Below are positions 1 through 13,002 of a stretch of DNA of 64,000 nt, in pieces (positions within the stretch are counted from its first letter, which is position 1; every line of letters starts with the position of its first letter). A model generated the notes under the pieces. The model was not told the DNA's origin. It was given only the letters and a program-made list of their open reading frames with translations, and made no database searches. The translations under genes and the position numbers were made by a program. This stretch comes from Hansfordia pulvinata (lineage: Eukaryota; Ascomycota; Sordariomycetes; Xylariales): the NCBI GenBank assembly GCA_006538405.1, contig BJKQ01000008.1, positions 1,736,001-1,800,000 on the forward strand. Direction: 5' to 3'.

Positions 1-3000
1 GGCTGGGCTAGGCTGGGCCAGCAGCACAATATCTGACTGAAACCTAATCACGCTCTAACGCTCACCGCCCTCTGCTCGCAGGGTGCGTCGTCATCGCGAT
101 GAGGTTATCACAGGGACTGGCGGCTTCCGACTCGACCCGGGTGGAAGCCCGGAGCCCATGGATATCCGTACGGAGCAGGGCACTCGAGTGATGGCAGACC
201 AGAGACGTCAAGAACGAATCCGAGCGAGGAAAGCAACACCACAAGCCCCGCCCCTCGGCTTCGGGGCACCCCTGGCGAGATCGCCGTTGTGCGCACTATC
301 GTGAATGCATCGTAGTCTCGACAAGGCCGGAAAATTCGCATGGGATTTTGGCCGTAGGGGCAGGCACGGCAGGCCACAGAGCAGTGGCTGCAGAAATACC
401 CACTCCTGTGCCCAGGGCTACTGCAGCATGCATGTCTTGCGGCCGTTGTCGATCAGCTGCTGCAGAGTGGAGAGCTGGTTGGGACGATCGGTAAGAGACG
501 GGCAATTCGCACTTGGTCGTGTGTGTCCGCCGGCCAGTGTCACTGGCAATCGGAGCCGGCGCCTCTTTGTTGTGGCCTCACCAGCTGAGAGGGCCACTGA
601 GACAGGCGATCTGCACGAACTGGGAGAGGTCAATGGCGCGGACAGAAAGCCTGACCAGGAGGTCTGACATCAGCCTGACCCGACGGACACCCGGCGACGG
701 CGGACAGGGAGTGGGCGTGTGGCATGCTGTGGTGTGGTGTGGTGCGGTGAGCACGAGTACTCATCCAGGTCGTGCTTAGTACTCCTGATTACTCTGTGTG
801 CTCGTAGGTAAGGTAAGGTACGCAGGCGGTCCTCGCAGACGAATCGCTTGACTCATCACTGTGCGTTCGGAGCCTTTGCTTGGCACACAATCAAGTCGAA
901 TTCGGACAAGCCGTCTTTGTCATGCTGGGCTGGGCGAGCTGTCGAGGAAGCGGCCGGTGGGCGCCCACGGCCCAATGGCTAATAACTAAGTCACTCAGGT
1001 CCGGGCTCCAAGCGAGATGATGGATGGAATCGCCGCTTTTGTCATCCCAGGCGACTCGTCAGGGCTCTGGAGGGGCAGGCCGTGTCGTGCATGGCCCTGT
1101 GCCCGAACATCAGCACCGCCCGCCAGGTGGCCCGATGGACCAGCCCGTGCAAGCAGAGGACACTCACTGGGCTGCTGCTTCGTGAAGTCGTGTACGTGTA
1201 AATGCAACAGCGGGTGCACGTGGCGTGGCATCCGAGGCCGGCGGCGACACAGCGGGGGCCGGCTTCGGCGGATTCGAGGTGGTCCGGCCGGCAGAGTCGC
1301 ATCGGGGTGGAAATGAAGACATAATGGCAATGAATAACGAGGTGGCCGTGGCGCCACGACAGGGCCCAGGTGCATGCAGAACTGGAGTTCATGCACAACC
1401 CAGTGCTGATGATCGATTTGCCGCGAGCCTGGCTGGCTGGAGGTGAAGTGGAGACTGGCTGATTGGCTGGTCGAGGAATTCTGGCAGCAGCAGCAGCAGC
1501 AGCAGCGGCAGGCGGTGGACCTCGCATCGGTGGGGGCTAAACCCATTACCATTTCATACTCGTAACGTGCCTGATTCGTGCCTATCTCAAGTGTATCTAC
1601 CTAGCTGGGTACCTCCAATTGAGCGAGGGCGTGCACTTTGGGGGCCAAGCACCCCAGTTACCTGAGCCGACCCGTGGACCTACGCACCTACGATACCTCG
1701 AAATTGTATGCGGCTTTTTCTGATGCCCTACCCGCGACTCTGGGGACCGTGCCACCGTGCTCATCATCCTGCACGCGTGTTAGCACGAGTGTTCCGTACG
1801 GTACGAGTACACCCGTAACACCGTACCAGACCCGTAGGAGGCAAGCTGCCCAGCGAGGAGGCTTTCATCGCATGGGGTAATCAATCGTCGCGCGGAGCAG
1901 GACTCCGATTCCCTGAGGACCCTGAATATCGAAACCGGCGATACGTACCGCTCATTCGCAATATCCTTGGGCGCGCTGATGTCGGCACTCGCACGACATG
2001 TCCAGGGATGGTACTCGTAGTGTGCGAATGGATGGGTATCTACATGTAGGATACATTCGAGAGAACCGGTGGAGGATTCAGTCGGCCAGGCATCCCGCCG
2101 ACGGGAGTGCCAGCATCCATGGCGATCGCTCACCAACACGCGGACTCGTACCAACGTCCGGAGGCCAGCGGTAGCAGATTACCTATGATTTCCCCCCCCT
2201 GACGGGTAGGCTGTTGTCAGGCACGGCGTGTGATCATGAGTATTGGATCCTGTGGCCGCGGACAAGAATATGACTGCCAAGAGCAGCTAACCAAATCCCA
2301 TCCAGGCGCCCTCACTATTCGACTCAGGTCGATGGACCCAACACAGCCCAATCTCCTCTCTTTTCCGACCATTGGTGCCAGCAACAGCAAGGCGCAGTCG
2401 CTGTCTGGCACTCGTACCCGCCTGTGTCGAGCAGTCTCTCTGCGTGCGAGAGCCATCGGATGCAGGATGCGCCCCGGCACTCTGGCCCACAGGCACCTAT
2501 CCGCACGCAGCCAAGGCGCCTGCTGGAATGACCCGGGACGGGCTTCACTCAGACAACGACGCTCGGCGCCAGCACCTCGTTGGCTGTGCCGACGCGGCCG
2601 TTGGGTCTGATCAGTACGAGTAGGTAATCTCAAAAATCAACCTTAATCACCCCGTAGGTGATTCGTTCACGGTGATGCATGCGAGTTGGAACGCGTAGCC
2701 TTGGCAGTGCAGGCGTGATGAGTATTCGACCCGATTTCGCACGTGCGAGCATTGGTCCGTCCATGTCCAGTCGGGCAGCAGCCACCAAACGTTCGTGTCG
2801 ACGACGATCTACTTGGGGAAAACCTGGCCAGCGAGCGAAAAACCTCCACACGGCTCTGGCTCTGGCACACACGCACCTGCACGTGCAAGATGCGTGGGAG
2901 GAGCCGGTCAAATTCCTCAAAGAGCACATGGTGGTTGGCGAGAGCAAAACAGCCGGGCCGGCCAGAGCCTCTCCATTCCGGGCCAAGTCCCGTGAGTCTG

Positions 3001-6000
3001 CATACCGCCTCTTGGAGCATTGATGCGCTGTGGCGGTGGCGGCCGGCACTTTCGCACACCGCTCTGCGACCGCAGGGCGTGGCCAGGTCCTGTGTGTGCC
3101 GCTCGCCAAACCCGACGCCCCTGGCCCCTCGACTGAAATCCCGGCCGTGGGCTGCTGCCGCGGCCGCGTTTCCCATGGCCACCCAGCCGGCGAGGTCGTG
3201 TTGCAGCCATGGGAAAGAATCAGCCAAGCCCGATTCCACTCACGAGTTCCGAGCCCTACTGGAGGATTCGCCGTGGAGAGGCGCTAGACCTATTGGTCGT
3301 AGCCCAACGAATCTCTCGTCTAGGTGGTAGGAGGTAGGTCAGGTAGGTACTCTGTACGAGACGAGGGCCCGGTCTCGCAGAGGGCCCCCCGCTGTCGGAG
3401 GTACAGGAGGGGGGCTGCCAATCCGTGGCGCTGGGCGGGGCGACCTTTGGAGGTGTACGGGTACTCCGCAAGCCCCGGGCACGCTCCGGGTGCTGGAACG
3501 AACGGGCACCCTCTCGTGGTTGTCTCCATCCATCCCATCCATCCAATACCTTACCAGCCCGGTCCATGATGAGTACTCGTAGAGCCCGCCAGTGGACCTC
3601 GCCAGCCGGCCGAGGAGCCCTGGGTTGAAAAGCTTTCCGGGCGTGCCAGGTCCCCTAGCGAGGTCTATTTTTCGCCAGATCTAGGCCCAAGCTGGGCTGG
3701 CCAGCGCCTCGCGCAGCCCCCGCGAACCGGCGCCCGCCATGCTGACACGGCGCAAACTGATGACAACTGGGACCTCGAGCCGGGCTGGAAATGACGGCCA
3801 GGGACGAGGGCCGGGGCCTGCGGCAGGTTCGCCCGCTGGGTGGTTAGGTTCTCGAGGAGAAAAATTTGCGTTGACTCGGGGGCTAACGAAGTACGGGTAC
3901 TCGTACGCTGGCGGCCTGCAGGCCTTGAAAGCTGGGCCAGGCGTGCGGGCCCGGTCAAGATGCTTCTCAGTAGAGGTCATCTCGGCACTGTACTCGTACC
4001 TAACGCTCTTCGCGAGCCAAAATCACAACCCACCGCGTTTCGTCGCTGACCACTGTGCTCCGCCCTGTCCTTCACTCATATGGACGCGTTCGGGTAGGTA
4101 CCTACTCCTCCGCAGTCCTCCGTGTAGCGTACTCCGTATGAAGGCCAGGTACTCGTAGGTGGAAATCAACTCCGTGCAGGCAATCTGGCAGACTTTTCTT
4201 CTCTCCCCGCCCTTTTCACCCTCCCGCTTTGCCTCTGGCCGCTCGCTCGCTCGCTCGCTCGTTTGCCCGCCCACCTGTGGCCTTGCCCTTGCCCTTGCCC
4301 TTACCCTTGCCAAGATTGCCTCCGGCCTAGTGTCGCCGCTGACCGGTTCGTGTGTCCGCCCCGTCAGCCACTTTTGATCTGCCGTGCCGCTGCTGGTCGC
4401 CATTGCGCCGACGAGGGGGGGAATTGGTGTCTCGCATGTGCTTGCCTGCTTCGAGACATGCACAATCCCGCGACCTTGCCCAGGCTGGCCCATCAGACCA
4501 AATATTTGACACGGGCAATCAGTATGAGCCAAGACCCGGGAGCCGCACTGGCAGTTGCTCTTGGCTGTTCTTGGCTATTCTTGACCCGTGTCTGCCAGGC
4601 CCCTAGCCGGCTCTCTCCCGGCGACTTGATTTCCAATCCATACCTCAGGTCATGGCATGGCATTACGACAACCTGACCCGGTCTGAATTTGGCTTGGCCA
4701 GGCCTGACCTTGGCCTGGCATGTTTGTGGTCTTGCGGGATGGGTTTGGATACCCAATCCCCCATTCAGTCCAAGCCACCACACCCCATCACGTCCCCTCC
4801 CACCTTCTTGTGGACATCCATGCCTGGATAGGAGGATCACCAGCCTCTGTCCCCTTCCTGAGGACGGCCAGGAGGCGCTTGACGTCGGACGGGATTCCGC
4901 CTGACCAGCCAGGCGGACAAAGGAGTGGCAGTACGAGTGCTCATCTCCCATCAAGTGGCGGCAGATGTTTTGCATAGCATGGCAGATGGAGGTACTCCGT
5001 AGGGCCCTCATTCTCGTACTCGTACATCCTCCAGGGCTGTTTCACGTCGCGAGCGCTTCGAAGTTCGAGAAAGAAGAGGGCTGCAGCGCACGAGTAAATC
5101 ATTTTGATCCTACCGAACCATGCCACCATGCCACCATGCCTACCTACCTACCTACCTACAGATGCCTCCCCTCCCATACCCTCGCCCTCACCCTAACCCT
5201 CACGCGCACGAGTGCCTACTCGTAAACCGCGCCTACGAGTACATGGACGACGGAGCGGTGGTAGGGGGACTAGACAAACTCGAGTGTAGCTCGCACCAGA
5301 AGCCTGTACCTCAAGCTGGCCCTAGCCCAAGCCCTTGATTTGGCCGAAAACGTCATATCTCATCTGAGCCAAGCCCTTCCAAGCCGCAGCGCCCTTCCTG
5401 CGCCTCGCTTTCATCAGCTTCACATAAACTTGCTACATCCGTGGAGCGCCGCATAGCCCGCCCCACCCACGCCCATCATTCGGGAAGCCGCGAGGGGTCG
5501 GCCCCACGCACGGCCACGGTGCGGGCTACCTACTCGTACAGGTACTTAGATACTCGAAGTTCGACGGCCCCTCCCCAAAGCCGTTCTTGCCTAAAAAGCT
5601 CTGTACTCGTACGGGTACGCCCTACCACGTAGCGGACGGGACCCCCGGCTCCGCAGCTGCCCGAGTACCGAGTACGGGCGGCCTGCCCCGATCGACCTTC
5701 GTGCAGAGCGCACTGTGGCATTGCTGCCAGGGACTCGTCGCCGACTCAGAGGTAGCCCCTACGGATACGTCCAGGCCCAGAAGAACGGCCCGCCCATAGC
5801 ACTGGCACGACTGGGTGACCGGCTCTGGATGATGGGATTGGAATTGAAGTGCACCTTGGTTCAGGCACACAAGCCCGTGTACTCGTACCCCCGTACCCGA
5901 CCATACCCGCCGGTGGGGCCTCTTCCTTTTTTTTCCCTGTACGCGTATTGGCCTGCTCTGCTCCCTCGCCCAACACCTGTCCCATCTCCATCTGCCTGCC

Positions 6001-6526
6001 CACTTGACCTCTGCGGCGCTACTCCGACCGCACGCACAGTCGCTCCCGGCACACCCACCAGGCCCCCGATCGGCCCTCTCACCATCTCTCATATTGCCTG
6101 CCCTCCCACCCGGGCCTGTCCATCACCAGAGCCCTGTCCCTCCGACATAAACAAAACCTGCCCTTCCCCCTTCTCTCACGCCCCTCACCACCCGGCCTTC
6201 TGTTATTCGTCATGGGTCGTCTCTTATAGCACAACGGTCCCTAGGGACACCATACTCAAGGCACCAAGTCTGTATCTTGTGTGCTTGCTTCGCGACTCCT
6301 CACCGTCCTCGTCGACGTGAAACGCTATATCATCTTGTCATATATATACACTCTCATCACCGCCACGGTCCCGGAATCGGCACCCCCTCCACTACTTGAA
6401 TCTGCCGACTCTCTGGACTTGGATCAACTCCTGGGTCTTTGACCCCCCATCGTCAGTTCCTGCTGCCACTGCAGGACTCGGCGCACCCGCTGCACCCGCC
6501 GTTGCCTCTCGCCAGGCCACCCAGTC
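1..6526. other. Gene-free region, left end
   Basis: No coding region here has a convincing start, splice pattern or recognisable protein; the ORFs are short, overlap on both strands and are of low complexity. The stretch is rich in the dispersed 8-mer TACTCGTA/TACGAGTA (14 copies between 1,557 and 5,887) and in ACCTACC/GGTAGGT runs such as the one near 5,138-5,158. A short CAG run lies near 1,484-1,505 and a CCTTGC hexamer run near 4,283-4,312. The right end should hold the promoter and leader of the gene starting at 6,527. Confidence 0.6.
1557..5887. repeat. Cluster of 14 TACTCGTA/TACGAGTA motifs
   Basis: Exact 8-mers, in either orientation, start at 1557, 1802, 2012, 2615, 3574, 3898, 3991, 4150, 5017, 5217, 5234, 5531, 5604 and 5880. 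Many are extended to GTACTCGTAC or preceded by GGGTAC. The flanks differ between copies, so this is a short dispersed motif and not a long repeat family. No function is known to me. Confidence 0.85.
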
Positions 6527-8821
6527 ATGCTCAACGACCACCTGCACGACTTGGCCATGTCCAACGTCAATCTCCTGTCGCCTCCCGGCGCGCCCGATGA
6601 GGAGGCCGCTGCGGAAGTCGACGAGCCTCCGGACGATAGTGGGTCTCGCAACTCTCAGACAACCCATTTCAGAAGAAACACGATCCGCAAGCCCGCAGAT
6701 CGCTCCGTCTCCCTCTTGACCAAGGCCATCCAACACTCAGAATCAGAGACAGTCATCGCCAGCCCTGTCGCCACAGTCTCGACCCGACGTCGCTCCATGG
6801 CCAGTAATATCAGCATCGCCTCAACTGCGGAGCTGACGAGCGACACCGGCTTGACGAGCCCCGCGCGCACCAACACGCCCAGCCCACCGCCCCCTTCGAT
6901 CTCTTTTGCCCGCTTGGACGCCGCTCTGATCGAAGGCAAGCCGCAGACTCTGGTCGCCGTCGCCTCGTCGCTTAACTCGGGCGACATGGCCACGGCCAAG
7001 GACCCTGCTGTCGAGGCTCTGGCTAAGAAACGTTGCATTTCCTTCGCTTGTGGTCCCAAGCCCGTGGCAAAGCCTGCGGCTCAATCTCAGTCTGTCCAAC
7101 AGGCACAGGCCCCTGCCGCAGAGGCTGTTGAGAAGCCTACGCCAAGGCGGACATGCATTAAATTTGCCTGCCCAGCTAAGCCGACTTCCGCGCCGTCTGT
7201 CCCGAAGAAGGAGGGCGTCGAAGGCTCCGCTCAGAGGAAGACGGCGAGGCAAAGTCCTGTCTCCGGACACCAACGATCCCCCTCGCTCCGCGGCCATGCT
7301 CGCCGGTCCTCGACACCACGACCCCTGCCGCTATTCTCCAGCCGTGCTCAGCCGAAGAAGTACTTGACGGCAAGTGGCTGCGACTTGGCCAGTGAAGCCT
7401 CACGATTTCATGAGATCGCCAGTGACGAACCCCAACAGGAAGATTGGATTCGCCTCAACTTCACCACCCCCTATCGACTCACCATTGGAGACACTCTGCG
7501 TAAGGAAAACGAGATCCGTCGCCTGGGTAAAGAGGCTGAGGAGGAGGCGCTCGAGGAGGAAGAAGAAGAAGAAGATGATGCCGATGTGGAAGAGGCGGCA
7601 GAAGACGATGGCGAAGAAGATGAGGACGACGATGATGACGAGGAAGAAGAAGAGGAGGACGAGGAAGAGGACGAAGGAGATGACTCTTTGGATATCGACG
7701 AGATCGATGAAGGATCTGATCACGACATTCTGGATGGATACAAGACGGACAGTGAGGTTGGCTTTGCCGACTCGGACGACGACGACGCAGACGGCGAAGA
7801 CCTCATGCTATGGATTCCCAGCTCTAGTTTTGTGAGGCCCTTCACCCACGACACTTCTATGAAACGGCGAGCCTCATTGTCTGGAAACAAATCCGACTCG
7901 TCGACGTCGTCGCAGGCAGCCAATAATGCCAGCCCCAAGATGGTTCGCGGCCGGAAACGCCACATCAAAATTCAGCCAGGCACCCCTGAGCTGCCAGACA
8001 GCACCGATTTTGTCTGCGGCACTCTTGACGAGGATCGTGCTCTCGAGGATGCTTACATCTCTTGCATCGAGGAGCGCCGTCGAGGCAAGACGCATCTTAT
8101 TCCCCAGGATATCGACCCGAGTTTCCCCACTTCCGAGCCTGAAGACGAGGAGGCTGAGCCTACCCGGGCTGGCGCCGACAGTGACGACGACGAAGATTTC
8201 ATCCACGGACAGCTCGAGGATATCCACCACGAGCAGAACCGCGGCCTGGAACGCCGCAAGAGCAAGGGCGGACAGAAGTCCCCCATGCGCCTCCGCTCTC
8301 CTCCACCCAAGAGACACATCTCGCCGCCACCCAAGAACCGCGGCAGGTCGCCTCGCCGTGTATCGGGCAAGCAGTCTCCCCGAAAGATGCTTTCGCCGCC
8401 GCCGCGGGGCTTCAAGAAGTCACCCGCCGGATCTGTTATTCCGGCAGAAATTCCCGGTGCTAGAGCGGGGCTCAAGACGCTGGCTTTCCGTCCGGGCGTC
8501 ACCAACACGAAATCTCTGCCGCGGGCACCGGCCATGTTTCCTGGGCACATCAAAGCCCACCGCCGCGGCAAGGTTTCCCACCACGGGCACGAGGGCCACG
8601 TGCGAGGCGCTATCGATATTGTCAAAGGCCTGGAGCAGAAGCGTCAGCGTCGCAAGGAAAAGTTCCGCGAGAAGCACTTCCAAAAGCACTGCAACAAGGC
8701 CCGCAAAGGCCAGGTGCCAGAGAAGAAGACGCAGCCTGGCAAGGGCGCAGAGCGCATGCGAGAGATTGGACTCCTCATGGCCGGCAAGCGTCCGCAAGGG
8801 CAATTTGTGCTGTCCGTGTGA
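6527..8821 (+). CDS. Acidic fungal protein resembling DUF2457 family, 764 aa
   Basis: This is a single uninterrupted reading frame. The N-terminal third is Ser/Thr/Pro-rich and probably disordered. It carries two copies of a short Cys motif, CISFACGPK (Cys170 and Cys175) and CIKFACPAK (Cys210 and Cys215), each preceded by basic residues. Residues from about 335 to 425 are an almost unbroken Glu/Asp tract, followed by the conserved-looking stretch GYKTDSEVGFADSDDD. The C-terminal part is rich in RS/SP and Lys/Arg (for example PPPKRHISPPPKNRGRSP). The acidic core and Cys motif resemble what I recall of the fungal DUF2457 family (Pfam PF10446), which has no established function. Charge and low complexity suggest a nuclear or chromatin-associated protein, which is inference. 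The start is the first ATG in the frame; an upstream exon cannot be excluded. Confidence 0.7.
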   Translation: MLNDHLHDLAMSNVNLLSPPGAPDEEAAAEVDEPPDDSGSRNSQTTHFRRNTIRKPADRSVSLLTKAIQHSESETVIASPVATVSTRRRSMASNISIASTAELTSDTGLTSPARTNTPSPPPPSISFARLDAALIEGKPQTLVAVASSLNSGDMATAKDPAVEALAKKRCISFACGPKPVAKPAAQSQSVQQAQAPAAEAVEKPTPRRTCIKFACPAKPTSAPSVPKKEGVEGSAQRKTARQSPVSGHQRSPSLRGHARRSSTPRPLPLFSSRAQPKKYLTASGCDLASEASRFHEIASDEPQQEDWIRLNFTTPYRLTIGDTLRKENEIRRLGKEAEEEALEEEEEEEDDADVEEAAEDDGEEDEDDDDDEEEEEEDEEEDEGDDSLDIDEIDEGSDHDILDGYKTDSEVGFADSDDDDADGEDLMLWIPSSSFVRPFTHDTSMKRRASLSGNKSDSSTSSQAANNASPKMVRGRKRHIKIQPGTPELPDSTDFVCGTLDEDRALEDAYISCIEERRRGKTHLIPQDIDPSFPTSEPEDEEAEPTRAGADSDDDEDFIHGQLEDIHHEQNRGLERRKSKGGQKSPMRLRSPPPKRHISPPPKNRGRSPRRVSGKQSPRKMLSPPPRGFKKSPAGSVIPAEIPGARAGLKTLAFRPGVTNTKSLPRAPAMFPGHIKAHRRGKVSHHGHEGHVRGAIDIVKGLEQKRQRRKEKFREKHFQKHCNKARKGQVPEKKTQPGKGAERMREIGLLMAGKRPQGQFVLSV

Positions 8822-10487
8822 AGAAGGTAGGGCCACTCCGCAAGGTATAAAAATTCACCTGTACATAGATTCAGCATCTTTTTGTTTAGCACCCTTTAAG
8901 TAACGAGTTTCTTTTGTTGCCGGAGTCTAATCGAACCGGTTGGGAATTGCCGAGGTTTCTGGAGGCATCGGGCGGGCTTTGCATCGAGCATACATCGGAA
9001 TACCCCAGAAGAACGGCAACATTTGGGAGCATAGGGCGGCGATCTGGTGCGAAACGCGTGAGATTTGCATTGCATAGCATAGCATCGCATAGTATGACCA
9101 TTTATTCGATATTTTCCACAAACCACGAGTCATTGCATCGATGTGATCTGTTCGGCGGCCGAGCACAAGGGTCTTTCACCGAGCTGGCGTTGGCGCTGGC
9201 GCTGGCACTACACTGGCGCACAAGTTTCCGATGACGAGAAAGAGACAACGCGGGGCCGATGCTCCGATGCATTGAACAGTGTCCCGAGGGCATCAAAGCT
9301 TGGTGGACGGTGTCCTAGGAACATCAAAGGTTGAGTAGGGCACGAGGGAGATGGCGCGGCCAAGGCCAAGCAAGGTACGATAGCGGGTTTTCAAGATCGA
9401 GTCCGCGTCGGGCGTCGATGCAAACATACCCAGCGGTCGAGGCGGACGGCCAGTGAGCAGCTGCGCGGTTCGATGATGGGGAAACAACGGCAAGCCTTGC
9501 GGGACGGCTGCCTGTCGACCTGAAGGGCGGATGGGGCCTCGGAAATTCGCCGGCCAGCTCATTCCTGGGCTGCCATCTCGTGTCTACGCGTATTAGGGAG
9601 TCGATCGTGACTCCCATCTTCTATACCAGTCAACTTGGGGGTAATCATTGCGGATCACATGTGTGCTCGGTCACGGTGCGTGCGGAGACATGGGAGAGAA
9701 GTGGCTGGGTTTCCGGGTTGTCTGTTGTATTCCACGCAACCGCTCAGTGGCCGCGCCCAAGTTGACATATGGCTTTTGAGTACGAGTACACGTCGCCGGA
9801 TCCCGGCTGGGAAACAACCATGTGGCGGTGATTTCGAAAGGACCTCGTCGGTCCAGGCAGCACTGATTTAGGTAAGTAGGTAGATAGGTATTTAGGTACC
9901 TCAAGGCTGGCCGTGAAAAGTGCTGTCATCTCTGCCTGTAAGAGGGCTGGAAGAGAATCAAGGCAGCGTGATCAGGCTATATCCGTAAAGAGGTAGATGA
10001 CCAGCTCAGATGGGGCCCACCAGAGACCACACTGGACATCCATGGATCGATGGTGATGGATGGGGGCTCGATGGGCTTATCGACAACAGCTGATGCCTGA
10101 GAGCACCATGAACCTTCCAAGCCCTCCAGGCTGTCTGTGTCATGGATGGGTACGTAGGTACCTACCTCACCTACGACCTCCGGTACGAATACTCGTACCC
10201 CCAACGCAACCTAACCTGGATGAGGTACCTACCGTACCTTCCGGGCCCACCAGTTGGCCAGGTCGGCTTGTTGTAAACTTGGTGCTGGCCTCAACCGCAG
10301 CAGTTCGACATCAATTTCGTGAGGCCTGTCGCCCGACCATCGCCTCCATCCCATCCCATCTCCATCCAAACAACCACTCCCACCAGCGTCAATCGATTGC
10401 GACCACACGCTCCGCCCCTCTCGTCCCACCCGCATCCGACCAGAACCGCACACCCGATTACCTGCCCACCCACCAAACCTCGTCAAC
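8822..10487. other. Intergenic region, DUF2457-like gene to SAR1
   Basis: No supportable gene. It contains two TACTCGTA-type motifs (9781 and 10190), AGGTAGGTA/TACCTACC runs near 9,871-9,900 and 10,150-10,170, and a pyrimidine-rich leader before SAR1. Confidence 0.6.
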
Positions 10488-11585
<1,098 letters not shown>

Positions 11586-13002
11586 AGGGGCTGAGGAGAG
11601 GAGGCTGTCTTCCCGCTTGGCCGCGTGAATCCGCCTGGCGGGACGCGCTGTCGCCCGAGAAAGAGGCTCTGTCTCGCTTCCATGGACGGCGAGAAGGCGA
11701 ATATGACAGCTGATAGCCCCACGGCGAGGATCATCACACGACAGGGCGGGCTGGATGAGGCGACGAGCAAGGAGGAACGCAGGATGTCATGATTCACTTG
11801 ACAGAAGGAGGAAACTCCGCCGACTTTTCTTGCACCCCGGAGTTGCGGCCCATGCTCTTATATCTATCTACTACGCAGCGGTAATTGAAATGCACAATCT
11901 GGTTCTAGGCAACCCGGAGCGGAGGGGAGGATCACGCGGCCATGGCAGCGCGTGTTCGTGCCCCCGACAGGCGTTGCTCTTCACGATATGTGGGCCGTCG
12001 GACTTGAGAGTGAGAATGCGTGGCGACACATGTTGAAATCGAGTACATGTATGCCTAGCGACACATGTCTTGTAGGGCCGGTGACACGATCATCATGACG
12101 AGCAGCAGAGGGAGCGCTCGCCAATCAGGGCGTCGGGAGTGCGATGTGGCGAGAGGGAGACGCTAATCCCAGTCGGATGGTAACAACGTCATGGGCGGCC
12201 GTCACGATGCGATGTACGGGCAGTTACGAAGCGCTGTTGCGCAGAGGCAGGTGCGACCTTGGCAGGTTGGGCGTCTTGCCCGAGGGGACAGACTAACAAC
12301 AAGACTGGGCTTGATTCTTCCATGCCATTGGCACACACTGCCGCCATCAGCATCAGCATCAGCATCAGCATCAGCATCCACAGCATTAGTATCACCGTCG
12401 TTGTTGCCGCTCTTGTCTCGTCTTCAGCGCCGCGTTTGGCGTTACACACACACCCCGACCGCTCGCCTAGCCCCTGCCGCGCATCCCCCAGTTTCCCCAA
12501 CCAACACCGCGTTCCAGTTTCACACGACTCCGAGTCCTGCTTCGACACCCCCAACTTCAGCTTGGCCCAGGAATGACGGCCGCTGTCGGCGCGACGCGGT
12601 AGACGCCAGCCCACCCGGACTCGACTCAGTCACTCCCGCGCCGTCGGGCTTCCCGCGTTGGCTTCCCGAGACCTGCCTTTGTCGCCCGCTCCCTCGAACG
12701 CTTCCCTGATCCTCCCTCGCTGCATCACCGCCCCTCGCAGCCGATCTGTCCCTCTACAAAGCCCGGCCGGCACGCAGCCTCTTTCCTCACTTGCAAGTCA
12801 CGCTCGCTCAGTCCGGCTTCGGGACGCATAGCCGCAGCCTCCAGGGCCGTGGGCTGCTCCCGATCTCCCCGCATGTAGCTCGGTCCTCCGGCACGCGCTC
12901 GCGCATACCCGCCATTCGCGACGACACCCCATCATGCCCTTGTGCACCTGACACGCCTTATCACCAAACCCGCAACCCGTCTGCTAGACCCTAGCTCTCG
13001 CC
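11586..13002. other. Intergenic region, SAR1 to lipase gene
   Basis: No supportable gene. It contains a (CATCAG)n-like repeat at about 12,345-12,376. The pyrimidine- and Pro/Ser-codon-rich stretch from 12.3 to 13.0 kb looks like the long leader of the lipase gene. A 172-codon ORF here (12,191-12,709) is low complexity and unsupported. Confidence 0.55.

Noticed and set aside
12191..12709. 172-codon + strand ORF before the lipase gene
   Set aside because: It contains a (CATCAG)n-type repeat and Pro/Ser/Arg-rich sequence. More likely leader or promoter DNA.
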